Shown: positions 55,441 to 63,448 of the stretch, piece by piece | Position numbering within the stretch: position 1 is the stretch's first letter | How the letters are laid out: every line of letters starts with the position of its first letter | NCBI RefSeq assembly: GCF_005116655.2 | Contig: NZ_CP050698.1 | Span: 2,324,501-2,388,500, forward strand | DNA length: 64,000 nt | Reading direction: 5' to 3' | Origin: Desulfosediminicola flagellatus | GTDB taxonomy: Bacteria; Desulfobacterota; Desulfobulbia; Desulfobulbales; Desulfocapsaceae | Position numbers and translations under genes: made by a program | Notes under the pieces: generated by a model | The model's input: the letters and a program-made list of their open reading frames with translations, nothing else | The model's database searches: none | What the model was told of the DNA's origin: nothing

Positions 55441-56826
55441 TTATATTTTCGGTAAAATGTGCTGATTGACGATTGAAACGCCGCTCAACATTGAACCTAC
55501 AATACCAAGAAATCCTTGATCAGTACCAGCAAGAAATAAGTTGTCAAAGCCAATGTAACCATCTTTTATCTTTGTTGGACTGCCGTAGATGGCGCCATGT
55601 TTCTTTGCTGTGTATCTTTCTATGGTCAATGGCGTGAAAGTGTCTTCATATATAATATTGTTTCGAAAATTTCCAACGATTTTCTCAACAACTTCAAGTG
55701 AACGCCGGCGTGAAATACTTTTCTCTTTAAGATAGTTCTCGGTATCATTGCGTATTTCGTGCCATTTTCCATATGAGGCGAGATGGGTTGAACGAATTTC
55801 AAGGGAGTTATGCAACGGTAACCCATCAAAATTGTAAGGCATGCAAATAACTCCGCTCATGTAATCTGCGAAGTGACTCGGTTGTTTGTAATTGAACTGA
55901 TCGGCCGCATTAAAAAAGATAACGGTTTTGTCCTTAGGTAATGAATCTTTGGCAGTAGCAGGGAGTTGGAAAATAGATTCGATAAAACCAAGTCGACCAG
56001 AATCAGGTTCCGTATCCTGCAGCTCTAAGATCGATCGCGTTTCCTGATGACCGATTGTTGAAAGAATATGGTCACATTCAATAATTTCTCCAGAGGATAA
56101 ACGAACGCCATAAACAGAATTGTTTTTATAGAGTATACGTTCAACCTTCGCGCCAAGCCTGATTGTTCCGCCGAGGTGCTTTAAATGGTCTGAAAAAATA
56201 CTAAGAAAATCCTTAATAGTTCCACTTGGTCGAAAGAAACCTTCCCTATATATAGCTTGAAACATGATAGCAAATTGAGAGAGGTCCATATCATTTTCGA
56301 CACTCGATCCATAATACATGAGTGGACAGAGTAACATATCAACTAATAGCTGGTCCTTCAGGGTGCTAAGAAGGTAGCTTTTGGCTGATCGAAAAGGTGT
56401 CGGCTTAAATGGATCAAATTGTTCAAGGAAGGTACAAAGCTCATTGAAGCTATTTTCGGCACGGGGAAACTTTAGTCGTATTTCTTGACGAAGTGTTTCG
56501 AAATCATTTGAAAAAGTGAGTGACTCTCTATTGCTGAATACAATTTCACTCTGCTTCTGCTGGTGAAAAATCAGTGATTTTCTATTAAGCTTAAGTTGGC
56601 GGAGCAACCTGTTTAATGGTGCACGCTTATTGCCTGGTTCTGCATAGTTGGTGATTGCATGCAGACCTGTTTCGAAAAGAGTTTTATTGCGGAAATAGTA
56701 AGAGTTCAGTCCGCCAAGGCGCGTATGCATCTCAAGCAGCAGAACATCCGGTGTGAATCTGGCTAAGCGAATAGCGGCGGCTAGCCCAGAGAGGCCGCCG
56801 CCGATAACTATACATGGAGCTTTCAC
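55441..56826 (-). CDS. CrtI/phytoene-desaturase-like FAD oxidoreductase B
   Basis: A 461-residue flavoprotein related to, but clearly different from, the next one. The N-terminus is CIVIGGGLSGLAAAIRLARF, then LGGLNSYYFRNKTLFETGLH, and the C-terminal FAD region reads DNLFLAGTDQGFLGIVGSML. GTG is the start at 56826, four bases after the ACP stop, so translation is coupled. A pair of divergent CrtI-like enzymes beside one ACP suggests two separate redox or isomerisation steps. Length is normal for the family. The substrate is unknown. Confidence 0.82.
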   Translation of the reverse strand: MKAPCIVIGGGLSGLAAAIRLARFTPDVLLLEMHTRLGGLNSYYFRNKTLFETGLHAITNYAEPGNKRAPLNRLLRQLKLNRKSLIFHQQKQSEIVFSNRESLTFSNDFETLRQEIRLKFPRAENSFNELCTFLEQFDPFKPTPFRSAKSYLLSTLKDQLLVDMLLCPLMYYGSSVENDMDLSQFAIMFQAIYREGFFRPSGTIKDFLSIFSDHLKHLGGTIRLGAKVERILYKNNSVYGVRLSSGEIIECDHILSTIGHQETRSILELQDTEPDSGRLGFIESIFQLPATAKDSLPKDKTVIFFNAADQFNYKQPSHFADYMSGVICMPYNFDGLPLHNSLEIRSTHLASYGKWHEIRNDTENYLKEKSISRRRSLEVVEKIVGNFRNNIIYEDTFTPLTIERYTAKKHGAIYGSPTKIKDGYIGFDNLFLAGTDQGFLGIVGSMLSGVSIVNQHILPKI

Positions 56827-56830
56827 CAGA

Positions 56831-57082
56831 TTAGGCGTCTTTAAGAAGTGGTTCCAGATAGGCTACGCAGCTGTTAAGCGTCGCAAGCTGTGGATAATCT
56901 TCTTCTGGAATCTGGAGTTGGTGACGTTTGCGCAGTTCCATGACGATATCGAGAAAGTCCATAGAATCAAGGTCCAGCTGATCACGAAGCGGTTCGTCTG
57001 GGTTAAGGCTATCGAAATCCGCTTCATCATCAATGTCTTCGATAATTTCTAATACAAGATCTTTTATTTCTTCATTGGTCAT
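56831..57082 (-). CDS. Acyl carrier protein
   Basis: An 83-residue acidic protein with the phosphopantetheine attachment serine in LDLDSMDFLDIVMELRKRHQ. Helix pattern and size are those of a discrete ACP. The ATG at 57082 has GGAG six bases upstream. A TTG at 57094 would start inside that sequence. The DSMD motif in place of the common DSLD, and the position between a KAS II gene and the flavoenzymes, suggest a dedicated carrier for this pathway. It must be activated by a phosphopantetheinyl transferase elsewhere. Confidence 0.92.
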   Translation of the reverse strand: MTNEEIKDLVLEIIEDIDDEADFDSLNPDEPLRDQLDLDSMDFLDIVMELRKRHQLQIPEEDYPQLATLNSCVAYLEPLLKDA

Positions 57083-57244
57083 GGGGTTCTCCAAACTCTA
57101 CGTTAAAGCAAAATATCTAGTTCGATGCTTTCTATCTCTGAAAGCATGCAAGTTTCGGCAAAAAATTGAAAACTCCTTCTATACCACACCCGCAGATACT
57201 TTTTAAGGTTTTTTTAAGTGAATCTACCTTTAAAGAAGTTTATC

Positions 57245-58486
57245 TCAATTCTCATATTTTTTTATGATGACAGTTGAGTTGATTCCTACCATACCGAATG
57301 AGTTATTGAGAATTGTGTTAACTGAGTCAACTTCAATTGCTTTGTTGATCACGAGATTTTTAAGTTCACACTCAGGGTCGAGTTCGTCGATGTTGATGGT
57401 CGGGTGAATCATATTATCAAAAAAGCTTGGAAGATTACCAGCGAGTTCAAGTACTCCTGCAGCACCCATGGCATGTCCAATAATGCTTTTGGTATTGTTT
57501 ACATAGGTGGTGTCACTTTCAGAAAATACTTCACGAATTGCTTTACATTCCTCAATATCGCCTTGCTTGGTACCTGTTGCGTGGGTATTTATCAAGTCAA
57601 TATCTTCTGGTTTCAGATTTGCTCTGTCGAGAGCCAGCCTCATGCACTCAGCCTGACGTGGCCCATATGGAAGAACAAAATCCCTGGCGTCGGAGTTCAT
57701 TGCGTAACCAACAACTTCACCATAAATTCGTGCACCTCTTTCAAGGGCTTTCTCCAGATACTCCAGAACGTAGATACATCCACCTTCAGATATGACTATA
57801 CCATTTCTGGATTGATCAAAAGGTTTAGAGGCTTTTTTGGGATCAGCATTTTCACCAAGGGCGTTCTGCGCAGCAAAGCTTGCAAATATACCAAATGAAC
57901 CGGTTGACTCTGAAATTCCGCCAGCTAGTGCAACATCAACTTCGCCGAGTCTGAGCATTTGAACTGCCTGAATGATTGATGCGTTACCAGCAGCACATGC
58001 AGCACCTATTGAGTAATGCGGTCCTGTTGTGCCAAGACTCAATGTGATTTCCCCAGCAGGATTGTTGAGGACAGTACGAGGGTTGTGATGATGCGTCCAG
58101 TAACTGGTATTATAGTCATACTGGCTGATGTTGAATACTTCGTTTTCTGTCTCAACAGTTCCATGCTCTGTGAGACCTATATAGATACCCACCTTTGATT
58201 TATCATATGAGGAAATTTCGAGATCAGCATCAGCAAGGGCTTCGTGGGCGCAATAGACAGCAATGCAACCGGCACGGGTGCCTTTTTTATTTTCTTTCTT
58301 TTTTCGATATTTTGTTTCGGGAAAGGTGCAGATTCCTGCAGGTGCCTTCCCAAAATACCTGAGATCTATTTCTGTGATCTCACTTTCGCCTTTAAGTAAT
58401 TTTTCTCTATATTCTGATATGTTAGAGGCGTTTGGTGAGGCTAGGCCTATACCGGTGATAACTATTCTGCGTGTGTCCATTGTCAT
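57245..58486 (-). CDS. FabF-like 3-oxoacyl-ACP synthase (KAS II type)
   Basis: A condensing enzyme of about 413 residues. The nucleophile Cys lies in SIGAACAAGNASIIQ (near 165), and the two catalytic His residues are in NTHATGTKQGD (near 303) and NTKSIIGHAMGAAG (near 338). All three are present, so it should be an active elongating synthase and not a chain-length factor. The frame allows starts at 58495, 58486 or 58480. None has a good Shine-Dalgarno sequence. It is the first gene of the minus-strand cassette and is separated by 162 bases from the ACP gene. Specificity is unknown. Sequence alone does not distinguish it from primary FabF. Confidence 0.88.
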   Translation of the reverse strand: MTMDTRRIVITGIGLASPNASNISEYREKLLKGESEITEIDLRYFGKAPAGICTFPETKYRKKKENKKGTRAGCIAVYCAHEALADADLEISSYDKSKVGIYIGLTEHGTVETENEVFNISQYDYNTSYWTHHHNPRTVLNNPAGEITLSLGTTGPHYSIGAACAAGNASIIQAVQMLRLGEVDVALAGGISESTGSFGIFASFAAQNALGENADPKKASKPFDQSRNGIVISEGGCIYVLEYLEKALERGARIYGEVVGYAMNSDARDFVLPYGPRQAECMRLALDRANLKPEDIDLINTHATGTKQGDIEECKAIREVFSESDTTYVNNTKSIIGHAMGAAGVLELAGNLPSFFDNMIHPTINIDELDPECELKNLVINKAIEVDSVNTILNNSFGMVGINSTVIIKKYEN

Positions 58487-58689
58487 ATCTATCAATAATA
58501 ATTTGAAATTATTAAGTTAAATGAAGGGGCCGATAACTGTTGTGAAAACTACAATACATTACAGTAAGGCATGCCAAAAAAAATACCGAACCAACCGACT
58601 CTAGGATATATTGGGTTAAACTTCAAGGAAGAATAGACAAAAATACAGCAGCGATGTCTGAAGTTGCCTGAACCTTGGTGAGACTATTG

Positions 58690-59331
58690 CTAAAATGAAA
58701 ATCGTTTTTTCTTCCTACCGGAAAAATTGCTTACGATGATTCCTGTTATAAATACCAGTGCACCTGCAAAAAATAATTGAACGTTTTGGCTTTCTGTAGT
58801 GCCAGCGATGATCTCATCTGATTGAGTAGAGAATTTCTGGCTATCCAGATTGCTGATGGTAATTTGTTGCTTAAGGGTGTTGACCTCTTCAATCAGTTTA
58901 TCTCTTTGTTGGAGCAGTGATTGGTTTTCTTTTTGTAGTTGAGCGATTTCCGGATGAGGTTCTACTTTTTCGGTGAGTAGATACTTTGTATTCTCTTTTA
59001 GGGCCGCTAACTCATTTCGCAACTCTAATATTAGTAGTGACTTTGGTCGTTTAGGTGTTAAATATTGGTTATCTACCCACCCCTGTCTACCATCATCAGT
59101 GGTAATGAGATAGAATTTACCACTTTTATTTAGCACAGTTACAGCTTCATCTGTTTTTATCCTGCCTATTGTCTTAAATGGTGGCTCAATCTTATCCCTG
59201 ATCTTAACCACCAGGTAGTCTGAAACATATTGTATTTCCGCACGTGCATTCTGACATGAAAAACATAATCCATAAAATATCGCTATTGCATTGAATAGCA
59301 GGATAAAATACGTGCTGCGCGATCTGTGCAT
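58690..59331 (-). CDS. SH3-and-anchor domain protein
   Basis: A 213-residue envelope protein. An N-terminal signal-like helix (YFILLFNAIAIFYGLCF) precedes a bacterial SH3 domain (about 30-95; VKIRDKIEPPFKTIGRIKTD, GWVDNQYLTP). A coiled coil spans about 115-165 (EIAQLQKENQSLLQQRDKLI). A C-terminal membrane helix (LFFAGALVFITGIIVSNFSG) is followed by a basic end (RKKKRFSF). This order matches the SH3-plus-C-terminal-anchor family found in proteobacteria, of unknown function but likely bound to peptidoglycan. It is upstream of the lipid cassette on the same strand with a 203-base gap. Confidence 0.82.
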   Translation of the reverse strand: MHRSRSTYFILLFNAIAIFYGLCFSCQNARAEIQYVSDYLVVKIRDKIEPPFKTIGRIKTDEAVTVLNKSGKFYLITTDDGRQGWVDNQYLTPKRPKSLLILELRNELAALKENTKYLLTEKVEPHPEIAQLQKENQSLLQQRDKLIEEVNTLKQQITISNLDSQKFSTQSDEIIAGTTESQNVQLFFAGALVFITGIIVSNFSGRKKKRFSF

Positions 59332-59748
59332 GACTTTACAGGCCTCCCCGATGTCTAAAAATGAAAGATGTGTTCGATGCCATGAAAAATGTATTTATAT
59401 TACAAACGTATAGAGTAAAACCTGAAATCATGTAAAGTAATGGGTATGTGCGTTTACATGGTATAGTTGTCGAGGAATTAAGGGACAGCGCCTTGTGCAC
59501 TTTCAGCACTTTTAAATCTTTAAGTGAAGTTGTCGCTGGGAAATTATTTACTTTCTGTAATGTATTTATCCGATTGAATTGGCAATTAGTAGTATTTTTT
59601 GTAATATCTGATGTATACGTTATATAGCTCATATCCAGGTTCTCTGGGTGGGTAAGTGTGTTATCAATAAATAATTACCATTTGAATTTGTATATATATT
59701 TAAAATAATAGTGAAATATCACCACTAATCAACGCGAAGAGATCAGGA
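59332..59748. other. Intergenic region upstream of the cNMP-PilZ gene
   Basis: A 417-base AT-rich gap between divergent genes. A 98-codon frame on the minus strand (59336-59632) ends four bases before the SH3 gene, but it has no ribosome site, no motif and unusual composition, so it is not called. No RNA gene or terminator is evident. Promoters for both flanking genes must lie here, but I cannot pick one. Confidence 0.45.
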
Positions 59749-62088
59749 ATGGAAATTGATCGAAAACGTCAGGCCGAAGCCCAGCTGAAAGTAAAAGAGT
59801 TACTCGAAATTACTGAGATCCAACGTGATCGAAAACGAGCTATCAGCGGTATTGAGGCAATATCTTCAGGGAAATATAGTGTACTTGAAAATGAGGATTT
59901 CTTTAGAAATATACCTTACTTCATTTTTAAAACCCCTGAAGGCGCAAAGTATCTGCATTCACCTGAGTTTATTGTCGGATTGAATGATTCTGCAGTCGAT
60001 AAGAATAAAAATTTAAGAAGCAGGGCGGTAACATTATTGTCGTTTATTCTTGATTGGGCTGAAGCCAATTCTGAAAAAGAAGTTCAGAGAAGAGTGATTA
60101 CCTCACTCTTTTCGTGGATGGTGACAGAAGATGAGTTAGTCGATGGCTATGAAATCATAATTAGGCAATTAGAAAAGCGGTGTCTTGAGGTTCTTGCGGC
60201 ATTTGAGTGGGATGATGCTCAGATATATCTTTCCTTATTCAGTGTAGTCGCCAATGATAAAAATAGAATGACTCAGGTTATCAGGAGTGTCGCTTCCCGC
60301 ACATTGTGGAACATTGGTAATGTGACAGTTTTAAACTCGTTGTTCAGTAGTTTATTTGAATCAGATGAGATTGAGATAAGGAATATCGAGAAATGTATTG
60401 TGTGTTTGGGGAAGAATGCCATGTTGTATGGACTTGGCTTTTTGGCTCAAGTGGAAGTGCCTGAACAGAAAGAGCAGCTTATTGACTTTTTTGCTAGAGC
60501 TGGAGATGTTGCAGTCGATGCAATACAAGCGAGTAACCTCTCATTTGCTCCTGCTCATGTTTTCGTGAGCATGATCAGGATTATAAAGAAAATGAGAAAA
60601 GACGCGTATTTTGAAATTATAGCCCCCTTCTTAAAGTCCGGCGACATCCAGGTTCAGCATGAGGTTCTGAAGTTCATTCTTGCAGGAGACGAAACTAAAG
60701 TTGTTTCACGCTTAATAGAAGCAGGTAGTGTGATTCGACCTGAATTGAAACCTGACCTGATTAAACAATTATCTGTTTTTAGTGATCCTAACATAGAGAA
60801 ATATCTTTACGATACTTTATCAGGCATCGTCAGCCAACCAGTATGTGAATCACATACATTGATATCAGCCCTGGTTGTTAGTTTTAAGAATTATCCGGAC
60901 CAAAAGAATATTAATTTACTCAAAAGCTGCCTCATTTACCTCTCAGAAAGTGGCGGAACTGAGAAAATTGTTTATCTGGTAGACGAAACAATACGAGACC
61001 TTAAATCAAAAATACGACACAAGAGACGTCTTCAAAATGAACCTGAAGGGGTGGTGTCATTTGATCTGGATCCGGTCGGAGATAGAGATGAATTGACTGG
61101 GTTAAATGATTTTATTAATGACCTGAATAAAATTGTAAAAGATGGCTTTGTAAGCAAGGCATTGAGGATGCTTACAGGAAAAGCGATCTGGTATGCCGGC
61201 GAAAAAGATTTCCAAAGAGCTGAATGTTTGCGCGATATGATATTATCTTTGGATCAAGCTGCGATAGAAGAGCTGTTCAGGGTAGAAAACGAAATAGAGG
61301 AACAAAGGAAAACTGCAGTTCCTGAAAGTTTCAGAAAATTGTGGGGTACTTTGTCTGAAACGTTAGGTGAAGATCAGTTTGAGCAATTTTTTCTTGCTTT
61401 AAATCATGAGCAGTTCTATTCAGGTGAGGAAATTGAAGCGGAAGGTGACCGTAATGATACGTTGTATTTTATAAAATCTGGATCGGTATCACTTTCATAC
61501 GACTCTAGTGGAACTGATGTTTTTGTTAAACGCTTGAAGACTGGTAGTGTTATAGGGTATGACGTTTTTTTCAGAATTTCTATATGGACGCTTACTGTTA
61601 AGGCTGAAGTTGAAACTGAACTCTTTTCTTTGGAAAAGTCTTCTTTGAAGCGGCTTGAAGAAAACTTCCCAGGTATACGTGATGAATTACAAAGGTTTTG
61701 CGATGAAAATAATTTTTCCTCATCGATTTTTGATATTCAACGACAGGACAGAAGGAATACGTATCGCCGGATAGCAGATAAAGAAATGAAAATTCAGTTG
61801 CTGGATATGTATGGCGATAGAGGCGGGCGTTCTATTCGGTGTAAGCTGCGGGATATATCAACGGGTGGTTTCAGTTATACAATTCGCATTGCCAAACACG
61901 ACAATGCCGCAATGTTGCTTGGCAGGAAGACCCGATTGATATCTGAATCGAATTCTTTAGTGAAAGATGAATTTGAAGGAGACATTGTTGCGGTTGAGTC
62001 TCTGGAAGTTGAAGAACCATATTACAAAGTATGCGTCAAAATGTTGTCTCCACTCAAAGATACTGAGATAACGGCAATGATTATATAA
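59749..62088 (+). CDS. Large helical protein with cNMP-binding and PilZ domains
   Basis: A 779-residue cytoplasmic protein. Residues about 1-500 are largely alpha-helical and look like HEAT-type repeats by eye. About 540-650 forms a cyclic-nucleotide-binding fold (YSGEEIEAEGDRNDTLYFIK; KRLKTGSVIGYDVFF). The C-terminal PilZ domain (about 660-775) has the c-di-GMP-binding motifs RRNTYRR (RxxxR, near 666) and DISTGG (near 702). Both PilZ motifs are intact. No enzymatic domain was recognised, so it is probably a second-messenger adaptor. It ends 24 bases before the Dus gene and may be co-transcribed with it. The helical part is unlike families I can name. Confidence 0.75.
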   Translation: MEIDRKRQAEAQLKVKELLEITEIQRDRKRAISGIEAISSGKYSVLENEDFFRNIPYFIFKTPEGAKYLHSPEFIVGLNDSAVDKNKNLRSRAVTLLSFILDWAEANSEKEVQRRVITSLFSWMVTEDELVDGYEIIIRQLEKRCLEVLAAFEWDDAQIYLSLFSVVANDKNRMTQVIRSVASRTLWNIGNVTVLNSLFSSLFESDEIEIRNIEKCIVCLGKNAMLYGLGFLAQVEVPEQKEQLIDFFARAGDVAVDAIQASNLSFAPAHVFVSMIRIIKKMRKDAYFEIIAPFLKSGDIQVQHEVLKFILAGDETKVVSRLIEAGSVIRPELKPDLIKQLSVFSDPNIEKYLYDTLSGIVSQPVCESHTLISALVVSFKNYPDQKNINLLKSCLIYLSESGGTEKIVYLVDETIRDLKSKIRHKRRLQNEPEGVVSFDLDPVGDRDELTGLNDFINDLNKIVKDGFVSKALRMLTGKAIWYAGEKDFQRAECLRDMILSLDQAAIEELFRVENEIEEQRKTAVPESFRKLWGTLSETLGEDQFEQFFLALNHEQFYSGEEIEAEGDRNDTLYFIKSGSVSLSYDSSGTDVFVKRLKTGSVIGYDVFFRISIWTLTVKAEVETELFSLEKSSLKRLEENFPGIRDELQRFCDENNFSSSIFDIQRQDRRNTYRRIADKEMKIQLLDMYGDRGGRSIRCKLRDISTGGFSYTIRIAKHDNAAMLLGRKTRLISESNSLVKDEFEGDIVAVESLEVEEPYYKVCVKMLSPLKDTEITAMII

Positions 62089-62112
62089 TATTAATGAGAT
62101 TGTTGTATTATA

Positions 62113-63138
62113 ATGAATTCTGAGTTGAATAAATCCTGTCTGAAAATCCGTAGCTTATCCATAGATGTGCCCCTGGTGCTTGCGCCAATGGTCGGTGTAT
62201 CACACTCTGCTTTCCGCTCTCTGTTGATGGAATTGGGTGGGGTTGGATTGCTGTTTACAGAGATGCTTGCAGCAAAGCGATTACCTCATGATAACGTGGA
62301 AGTTTGTCCTATGTTGATACGGACAGCAGGTGAAAAGCCGCTTATTTATCAACTGTTTCTTTCCGATGAAAAGCCTGTTGCTGATGCTATAAAAAAATTG
62401 CATGCCATAGGCGTTGATGGAATAGATGTTAACCTTGGCTGTCCCGCTCCGCAATTACGCCGCGAAGGTGCTGGTGGTTTTTTGGCTGCAGACAGGACTA
62501 TGGTAAAAACAATAATACAAGAAATCCGTGCAGCGACAGAACTCCCTGTAAGTGCAAAAATTAGATTAGGGCGAGAGCTCAATAAACTGGAATTAATTGA
62601 CTTTTGTTCTATGCTTGAAGGTGAGGGGATTGATTTTCTAACTGTGCATGGAAGACTGCATGGTGAAAAATTTTGTCGTACTCCGCGATGGGATTGGATT
62701 GGAATAGTGAAAAACGCAATAAAAATTCCGGTCTTTGCTAACGGAGGGATTTTTTCTGTTAATGACGCAAGAAAATGTCTTGAACGTTCAGGTGCAGATG
62801 GCCTGATGATAGGCAGAGGTGGGGTTGAGAAGCCGTGGCTATTTAACAAAATTGCCATTGAACTATACGGAAAATCAATACAATCATCTCTGGCTACTCG
62901 GCAGGATGTCTATGTTCGATTTGTTGAATTATTAGAGGAACGGTTCCCCTTGGAGCGAAGGCTTGGCCGCCTTAAGCAGTTCACACATTATTTTGCTCAT
63001 TCATTTGATTTTGGACATCAGCTTGCTTCTTCGGTACAGACGAGTAAAAATATGGATGAAGCGATTGGAAAAGCGTCACTGTTTTTCGAGAAAACTAAAC
63101 AGAGTAGGCTGTCTATCTCAGGAGATTGTCATGATTGA
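62113..63138 (+). CDS. dus: tRNA-dihydrouridine synthase (Dus family)
   Basis: A 341-residue FMN-dependent tRNA reductase. It opens LVLAPMVGVSHSAFR, has the catalytic Cys in NLGCPAPQLRREGAGG, then KIRLG, the VHGR motif in FLTVHGRLHG, and ANGGIFSVNDARKCL plus GADGLMIGRGGVEKPWLF for phosphate binding. Which U position it modifies (DusA, B or C class) is not clear, with DusB being the nearest by length. Its stop overlaps the phasin-like gene by eight bases. Confidence 0.92.
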   Translation: MNSELNKSCLKIRSLSIDVPLVLAPMVGVSHSAFRSLLMELGGVGLLFTEMLAAKRLPHDNVEVCPMLIRTAGEKPLIYQLFLSDEKPVADAIKKLHAIGVDGIDVNLGCPAPQLRREGAGGFLAADRTMVKTIIQEIRAATELPVSAKIRLGRELNKLELIDFCSMLEGEGIDFLTVHGRLHGEKFCRTPRWDWIGIVKNAIKIPVFANGGIFSVNDARKCLERSGADGLMIGRGGVEKPWLFNKIAIELYGKSIQSSLATRQDVYVRFVELLEERFPLERRLGRLKQFTHYFAHSFDFGHQLASSVQTSKNMDEAIGKASLFFEKTKQSRLSISGDCHD

Positions 63139-63445
63139 ATTAATCAAAAAAGCGATGTTTACAGGGATCGGTTTTGCAGCTTTAACCAAGGATAAGGTTG
63201 AAGAGGTTGCACAAACATTTGTCGAGCAGGGAAAAATGTCCAGACAGGAAGGCGAAAAGCTTGTCGATGAAATTTTGGAGCGATCCAAAGAGTCACAGGA
63301 GGAATTGACAAAGCATGTTGAGACATTGGTTCAGAAGGCAATGGAAAAGATGAATGTGGCTCGAATGAGTGATATTGAATCTCTACGAGATGAGATTACT
63401 GAACTGAAAAAGAGAATACATGAAATGGAAGCTAAAGGGGATTGA
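63131..63445 (+). CDS. Phasin-family-like small coiled-coil protein
   Basis: A 104-residue soluble protein beginning IELIKKAMFTGIGFAALTKD, with helical KVEEVAQTFVEQGKMSRQEG and a C-terminal coiled coil (IESLRDEITELKKRIHEMEA). The layout resembles poly(hydroxyalkanoate) granule-associated/PhaF-like proteins widespread in proteobacteria, which do not always bind PHA. The ATG at 63131 has GGAG six bases upstream and overlaps the dus stop by eight bases. The frame extends further upstream to 62963, but that part lies inside dus and is not protein-like. Confidence 0.82.
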   Translation: MIELIKKAMFTGIGFAALTKDKVEEVAQTFVEQGKMSRQEGEKLVDEILERSKESQEELTKHVETLVQKAMEKMNVARMSDIESLRDEITELKKRIHEMEAKGD

Positions 63446-63448
63446 TAC

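Noticed and set aside
53976-56826. Carotenoid biosynthesis cluster
   Set aside because: The CrtI-like genes are not accompanied by phytoene synthase, GGPP synthase or cyclase. The neighbours are ACP-dependent enzymes.
57404-57898. 164-codon frame antisense to the KAS II gene
   Set aside because: It is antisense to the catalytic core of a conserved enzyme; open because of codon bias.
59336-59632. 98-codon minus-strand frame before the SH3 gene
   Set aside because: No ribosome site, no family resemblance, many Asn/Thr/Ser as expected from AT-rich non-coding DNA.
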